A stretch of DNA of 45,181 nt from UMGS1889 sp964540575 (GTDB taxonomy: Bacteria > Bacillota > Clostridia > Oscillospirales > Ruminococcaceae), in the NCBI GenBank assembly GCA_964540575.1, contig CAZINI010000023.1, positions 1-45,181 on the forward strand. Direction: 5' to 3'. Shown here piece by piece: positions 41,455 through 45,181 of this stretch (position 1 is its first letter; every line of letters begins with the position of its first letter). The notes under the pieces were generated by a model, which was not told the origin of the DNA, searched no databases, and saw only the letters and a list, made by a program, of their open reading frames with translations. The position numbers were made by a program, and so were the translations under genes.

Positions 41455-41646
41455 GGGATTAGCCTTTGCTAACTGTCTGCAAAATCCTGCCTAAACCGCC
41501 GCATTTTTTTCGTGAAATGTGTTGATTTTATCGCAAAGCAGTACATTTGTGTAATTGCAACAAAGTTTTCGAATACCGTTTCTGCATATTTGTATGTTAT
41601 ATGCAAAATATATCCAAATATTTCCGAGAATTATTTTTTGACTGCT

Positions 41647-41664
41647 TTGTTAATTTTTTGACAA
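41647..41664. promoter_or_regulatory. Rex-like operator palindrome
   Basis: TTGTTAA-TTTT-TTGACAA matches the clostridial Rex (NADH/NAD+-sensing repressor) pattern TTGTTAA-N4-TTAACAA with a single mismatch, and the symmetry extends by CT/AG outward. It lies about 190 bp upstream of the fumarase -35 and 100 bp upstream of the HAD promoter, farther than usual. The rest of 41336-41819 is AT-rich and non-coding. Confidence 0.45.
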
Positions 41665-41706
41665 AGAGATATTTCAAATTGCCGCAAAAGGTTAAAATCA
41701 CGAAAA

Positions 41707-41733
41707 TTAACGCATATTTAACCTTAACTTAAC
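41707..41733. repeat. TTAAC pentamer array
   Basis: TTAAC occurs at 41707, 41718, 41724 and 41729. The 11-bp step between the first two resembles the spacing of PhoP/PhoB half-sites in Firmicutes. It sits upstream of the HAD promoter. Confidence 0.3.
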
Positions 41734-41764
41734 CGAAAATCAAAACTAAAGTCAAGCTAAAAAG

Positions 41765-41793
41765 TTTCTTTGCAGGCATCTGTGTGCTATAAT
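41765..41793 (+). promoter_or_regulatory. promoter of the HAD phosphatase gene
   Basis: TTTCTT at 41765-41770, 17 bp, TATAAT at 41788-41793. The -35 is weak. Confidence 0.6.
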
Positions 41794-41819
41794 AATCATA
41801 TGTGCAAAGGAGAATCGTT

Positions 41820-42626
41820 ATGAAATACAAAATCATTTTCTTAGACATAGACGGCACACTGACCAATTCCGAAAAGAAGATAACCCCCAAAACCAAAGCC
41901 GCACTTATCAAGGCACAGGAAGCAGGCATTATCGCCGCAATAGCCTCGGGACGCCCCGACAAGGGCATAAAGGCGTTGGCGGAGGAGCTGGAGCTTGAAC
42001 GCTTCGGCGGCTATGTTCTGTCCTATAACGGAGGACGCATCAAAGAAATGAGGACGGGAAAGCTGGTCATTGAGCGAAGCATCGCCCCCGGGATCTTTGC
42101 GGAGGCCCACCGTTTTGCCCATGTAAGCGGTGTGGACATTCTCACCTATCGTGGAGATGTTATCCTTGCGGAAAATCCCGAAAATAAGTATCTGGAAATA
42201 GAATCCCGCATTAACGGAATGGCTGTGGAAATTCACCCGGACATTACCGGAGCAGTGTGCTTCAACGTCCCGAAATGCCTGCTTCTCGGTGACGGCGACC
42301 GAATGTCGGATTTGGAACCTAATCTCAAAGTCAGGCTGTTCGGCAGAGCGGACGTTTTTCGTTCCGAACCGTTCTTTCTGGAGGTAATGCCCTATAAAAC
42401 CGACAAAGCAGCCGCTATCAGAAATCTCTGTCAGCTGCTTGGAATTGAGCGTGAAGAAACGATGGCATTCGGCGATGGCTTCAACGACGTATCTATGATT
42501 GAGCACGCAGGCATGGGAATTGCTATGGAGAACGCATGTGACGCTGCCAAAAACGCCGCCGACTTTATCACCCTTTCAAACAATAACGACGGCATCGCAT
42601 ACGCACTGGAAAAGCTTGTATTCTAA
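41820..42626 (+). CDS. Cof-type HAD-IIB hydrolase
   Basis: The 268-residue protein has the HAD motifs FLDIDGTLTNS (nucleophile and second aspartate), IASGRPDKG, an alpha/beta cap of type IIB between about residues 85 and 190, Lys in YKTDKAAAI, and AFGDGFNDVSMIEHAG. Family members dephosphorylate sugar phosphates, flavin precursors or pyridoxal phosphate; the substrate is not evident. AAAGGAG precedes the ATG at 41820. It is monocistronic, ending at a terminator shared with the convergent gene. Confidence 0.92.
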   Translation: MKYKIIFLDIDGTLTNSEKKITPKTKAALIKAQEAGIIAAIASGRPDKGIKALAEELELERFGGYVLSYNGGRIKEMRTGKLVIERSIAPGIFAEAHRFAHVSGVDILTYRGDVILAENPENKYLEIESRINGMAVEIHPDITGAVCFNVPKCLLLGDGDRMSDLEPNLKVRLFGRADVFRSEPFFLEVMPYKTDKAAAIRNLCQLLGIEREETMAFGDGFNDVSMIEHAGMGIAMENACDAAKNAADFITLSNNNDGIAYALEKLVF

Positions 42627-42631
42627 AGAAA

Positions 42632-42666
42632 ACGCCCCTCTCTATTAGAGAAGGGCGGATTTTTAT
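42632..42666. terminator. bidirectional terminator
   Basis: CGCCCCTCT and AGAGAAGGGCG pair around a short loop, with ATTTTTATTT on the plus strand and TTTTCTTT on the minus strand. Confidence 0.85.
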
Positions 42667-44078
42667 TTCTTCTTAAGACTGCTCTCTGCATTGTCGATAA
42701 ACTTCATCAGGTCCTCGACCTTTTTGTTGTTTTTCTTCTTTGCGGGCGGAGCAAGCTTTTCCTTGGGAACTACCGCTTCTGCGGGAATGGTCAGCGGCTT
42801 ATCATCGGCATTCTCCGTATTCTGAGCCGCCTCTGCGGGGATTATCTCCTTTGCCTGCTCGGTCTTTTCCGACTTGGTAAAGAAGGTCTTTATGCTCTCA
42901 TCGAAGCCTGAGGGCTTGGTTTCGGCGGGCTTTGCTTCCGGCTCGGGGGTCTTGGACGGGAAATCGAAGCCGTAGGTCTGCTTTGCATAGCCCTTTTCGC
43001 TGTCGTTCTCGGCAGCAGGCTCTCTGCTTTCGATTACGCTCTTTCTCGCCTTTGCGGCGGCTGCTTCAAACAGGTCGTCCACCGATTTCTCCTCATTGTC
43101 GGGAGCAACAGGCTCTATCCTTGTGGGACGCTGCATAAATCCCTCGTCAAACTCGGAAAGTCCTCCCCTATGTCCGACACCGGCGGAAACGGGCGTCTTT
43201 TCGGGATTTTCCTCAATGTTTTCCCTTTCGGAAATTTTCGTCTTGGGATTACCGTACATAGCCGCATAAATAGGGTCATTGCTCTGATCGAACTCTCGTC
43301 TGCGTTCACGTCTTTCCGCCTTGGGAGCAGAAATTCCCGCCGCTTCATAGACGGATTTGACCGTTTCCTTCGGCTTCTCGTATTCAGCCTTGCCGTCCCT
43401 GCCGACAGAAAGCTGCCTGTCGTCCTCGGGCTGTTCGACGGTAAAGCGGGCGGCTTCCTTTATCTGCATCTGAGGGTCGTCCTCGCCTCGTCTGGACTCG
43501 AATATCTCATCAATATCATCAAGTGAGGACGCTTCCTCTTCAAGATGCTTGACGTTGATTATTCTGATTATCTGGAATACTATTATAAGTAAGCTGGGAA
43601 TGATTATCACAAGCATAATGCCCGAAGTGGACGTTGCAAATCCCAGAAGCTTTCCGAGAAATTCACTCTGCCACTGTGCCTTTGCGATAATATCCGACTC
43701 GGGAACTCTTATCTCCTGAGTTGCGGTGGTGAATTTCAGCGTGTAATACTTGGTGCCGTTTTCTTCCTCTATATTGGTAACGCCGATAAGCACAATGTCA
43801 TACTCGTCCTCATCGCCGATCTTGGCAAGACAGGTCTTTCCCGGGGCAAGCTGATCTATCTTTGAAGCCTGAGCGATAACAGCGGTTCCCTTAGGGATAT
43901 TCGGCTCCATATTGGAAGCCTTCAGATAATAGAAGCTGTAACCGCCCACCGACGGGACCGCATTATCCCCTCTGAATGCAAAATACAGCACAAGCATTGC
44001 CGCTATTGCCAATGCACAGATAATTATAAACACCGTTTCAACGACCGACAGAACATTTACCGACTTTCCCTTTGACAT
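42663..44078 (-). CDS. signal peptidase I-like membrane protein lacking catalytic residues
   Basis: The 471-residue protein has a membrane helix at about 11-34, an S26-like segment SFYYLKASNMEPNIPKGTAVIAQ, a small beta domain, a second helix at about 150-172, and a long charged, probably disordered cytoplasmic tail to residue 471. In SipW-type signal peptidases the serine before Met-x-Pro is catalytic; here it is Asn56. The later THR block with the general base is replaced by IGVTN, and TKGDAN by TLKFTT. The protein thus looks like a pseudo-signal peptidase, perhaps a scaffold. Start follows GGAGGT by 9 bases. Confidence 0.65.
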   Translation of the reverse strand: MSKGKSVNVLSVVETVFIIICALAIAAMLVLYFAFRGDNAVPSVGGYSFYYLKASNMEPNIPKGTAVIAQASKIDQLAPGKTCLAKIGDEDEYDIVLIGVTNIEEENGTKYYTLKFTTATQEIRVPESDIIAKAQWQSEFLGKLLGFATSTSGIMLVIIIPSLLIIVFQIIRIINVKHLEEEASSLDDIDEIFESRRGEDDPQMQIKEAARFTVEQPEDDRQLSVGRDGKAEYEKPKETVKSVYEAAGISAPKAERRERRREFDQSNDPIYAAMYGNPKTKISERENIEENPEKTPVSAGVGHRGGLSEFDEGFMQRPTRIEPVAPDNEEKSVDDLFEAAAAKARKSVIESREPAAENDSEKGYAKQTYGFDFPSKTPEPEAKPAETKPSGFDESIKTFFTKSEKTEQAKEIIPAEAAQNTENADDKPLTIPAEAVVPKEKLAPPAKKKNNKKVEDLMKFIDNAESSLKKK

Positions 44079-44165
44079 TTACTCAAGACCTCCGAATTTA
44101 TTTAAATGAAAATTTTACACATAAAATACAGCATAAAAACATTATATCACATTTGTCGGCAGATT

Positions 44166-44744
44166 TCAAATACTTTTTTCGGATTTGGCAAAATTTTTTT
44201 CGGAAATTTTTTCATTGTGAATAAAACCCGATCTTTCCAAAGCCGAAACTATCAGCGGAATAAGAATTATCTGCAAAATTATCCCCGGAACAGCTCCCGT
44301 GAACGCACCCGTAATAAATGCGACAAGGGTGAATTTCTGTCCCGAAATGCCCAGCAGAACGGCGGTCACTCCGCCCCACACAAGCCGTCCCGAAAGCATT
44401 GCCAAAATAAGGGAAATGATTATCCGTCCCCCGACGCCCGACAGCTTTTTGTAGAAAAGTCCCGAAGCAAACCCGTAAACAGCCAGCTCCGCACTCATAG
44501 CAATCGCCGTGGGAAACAGCTTCGGCATACCGAAAGCAGCCGTCCTCAGAAGCGGTGCGATAAGCCCCGTCAGCAGACCGAACTGAGGTCCCGCCGCAAA
44601 TCCGCAGATAATAACGGGCAGGTGCATGGGACAAAGAGCGTTCCCAAGCTTCGGTATCTGTCCCGTAAGAAAAGGCAGTACCATACAGAGTGCCAGACAG
44701 ACAGCCGCTGTTATCATTTTTTTGTTTCGCTCGGTGTTATTCAT
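44166..44744 (-). CDS. ECF transporter S component
   Basis: The 192-residue membrane protein has about six helices and the S-component pattern of energy-coupling-factor vitamin importers: NALCPMHLPVIICGFAAGPQFG, then PLLRTAAFGMPKLFPTAIAMSAELAVYG, and two more helices with GAFTGAVPGIILQ. It would use a shared EcfA-EcfA'-EcfT module encoded elsewhere. Substrate cannot be read and no riboswitch is visible in its short leader. The ATG at 44744 follows AAGGG by 8 bases; an ATG two codons earlier is too close to that site. Confidence 0.8.
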   Translation of the reverse strand: MNNTERNKKMITAAVCLALCMVLPFLTGQIPKLGNALCPMHLPVIICGFAAGPQFGLLTGLIAPLLRTAAFGMPKLFPTAIAMSAELAVYGFASGLFYKKLSGVGGRIIISLILAMLSGRLVWGGVTAVLLGISGQKFTLVAFITGAFTGAVPGIILQIILIPLIVSALERSGFIHNEKISEKNFAKSEKSI

Positions 44745-44777
44745 AAGCATTTCCCTTCGATAAATAGATATACCTTA

Positions 44778-44806
44778 ATTTTACAAAATATGCGGGATAT
44801 GTTCAA
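44778..44806 (-). promoter_or_regulatory. promoter of the ECF S-component gene
   Basis: Minus strand: TTGAAC (44806-44801), 17 bp, TAAAAT (44783-44778). Confidence 0.6.
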
Positions 44807-44888
44807 GCGGGAAATCAAATATTATTTATGAACAAGAATAAGCCGCAAGCAGCAAGCAGCAAAAACAAAAAGCAAAATACAAAAGTTT

Positions 44889-44975
44889 CGCCAGCCTTTC
44901 CCAAAGGCTGCAGGGGGTCAAGGGGGGCAGAGCCACCCTTGTCGCCCGTCGCAACGGGCGAAATCCGCAGCTAAC
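44889..44975. repeat. intergenic repeat with three short hairpins
   Basis: AGCCTTTCCCAAAGGCT, AAGGGGGGC-AGA-GCCACCCTT and CGCCCGT-CGCA-ACGGGCG follow one another. The GGTCAAGGGGGGCAGAGCC core resembles dispersed palindromes frequent in Ruminococcus and Lachnospiraceae intergenic regions. The surrounding 44807-45181 has no gene that I can support. Confidence 0.55.
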
Positions 44976-45022
44976 AAGTCACACTTAGCCTACATTAAAA
45001 AGCACAAACAAATCAGAAAAAA

Positions 45023-45104
45023 GCACCGCACACAAAAGAAACAGTAAAGCATCTATCTTCCATAAACAGCAAAAGCCGTGTAAAGCAGATACGGTGTGCG
45101 GTGC
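45023..45104. repeat. 82-bp element with 11-bp inverted ends
   Basis: GCACCGCACAC (45023-45033) and its exact inverse GTGTGCGGTGC (45094-45104) enclose 60 A-rich bases. It abuts a terminator and could be a small-RNA stem or a miniature element. Confidence 0.4.
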
Positions 45105-45106
45105 CG

Positions 45107-45146
45107 CAAAAAATCGGCTCGGGGTTAACCCCCGACCGATTTTTTG
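45107..45146. terminator. bidirectional terminator near the right edge
   Basis: AAAAAATCGGCTCGGGG and CCCCGACCGATTTTTT pair around TTAAC with one mismatch, with A and T runs at both ends. It presumably ends a gene lying beyond the window or the adjacent 82-bp element. Confidence 0.8.
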
Positions 45147-45181
45147 CCATTGAGCCGACGGAACGGAGGCTAAAAGCCTAC

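Noticed and set aside
41547..41732. 61-codon frame in the fumarase-HAD intergenic region
   Set aside because: AT-rich, no ribosome site, and it covers the Rex-like palindrome and TTAAC array, which explain the region better.
44820..44890. AGCAAGCAGC-type short repeats as a CRISPR or tandem array
   Set aside because: Only a few imperfect short units without spacers; no cas genes anywhere in the window.

Overview
The window looks like chromosome of an anaerobic gut or rumen Clostridium-class bacterium, most likely a Ruminococcus or close Oscillospiraceae relative. Reasons: strong AGGAGG ribosome sites and TTGACA/TATAAT promoters, T-box and L10-leader RNA regulation, NrdR, a GH130 mannosylglucose phosphorylase of the type known from Ruminococcus albus, and soluble fumarate-reducing machinery that would fit a succinate-forming Ruminococcus (R. 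flavefaciens, R. callidus and R. champanellensis make succinate). The species is an inference. I see no phage, IS transposase, CRISPR array, rRNA or tRNA.

Layout. 1-1.8 kb: nrdR and a GH130 phosphorylase. 1.8-3.1 kb: a small accessory patch (reduced YpsA/SLOG protein, ribbon-helix-helix protein, small membrane protein). 3.1-7.9 kb, minus strand: CCA-adding enzyme, sugar isomerase-like TIM barrel, secF, secD. 8.0-11.3 kb, minus: drug/metabolite transporter, MFS permease and GH27 alpha-galactosidase, probably one operon. 11.6-15.9 kb, plus: the polyamine operon speD, arginine decarboxylase, speE, agmatinase, with a repeat inserted before the last gene. 16.0-18.0 kb, minus: an isoleucine-type T-box controlling ilvA and ridA. 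18.1-27.1 kb, plus: SNF2/SWIM helicase, an EpsG-like polymerase with an apparent ILEI/FAM3-like C-terminal domain, a CLC antiporter, prfB without frameshift, and a polyprenyl-phosphate sugar transferase. 27.1-28.4 kb: L10 leader, rplJ, rplL. 28.4-28.8 kb: a MITE-like element and a candidate structured small RNA with three hairpins that share the same TTACCCC loop.

28.8-41.5 kb, minus: a GNAT acetyltransferase and then the centrepiece. One promoter near 41.44 kb reads fumarase, hdrB, hdrC, hdrA, flxD (mvhD-like), two iron-sulfur subunits, an FAD/NAD oxidoreductase, frdB-like and frdA-like, followed by an AspT/YidE-type antiporter with its own structured leader. This gene set suggests a soluble complex that takes electrons from NADH, bifurcates them at HdrA, reduces ferredoxin, and sends the high-potential electrons through HdrC/HdrB and FrdB to FrdA for fumarate reduction. 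Malate would be supplied as fumarate by the fumarase, and succinate could leave through the antiporter. I infer this from gene content; the subunit families are established, their assembly with a fumarate reductase here is a hypothesis. A Rex-like palindrome lies upstream.

41.8-45.2 kb: a HAD phosphatase, a signal-peptidase-like membrane protein that has lost its catalytic residues, an ECF transporter S component, and a repeat-rich gene-free right edge.
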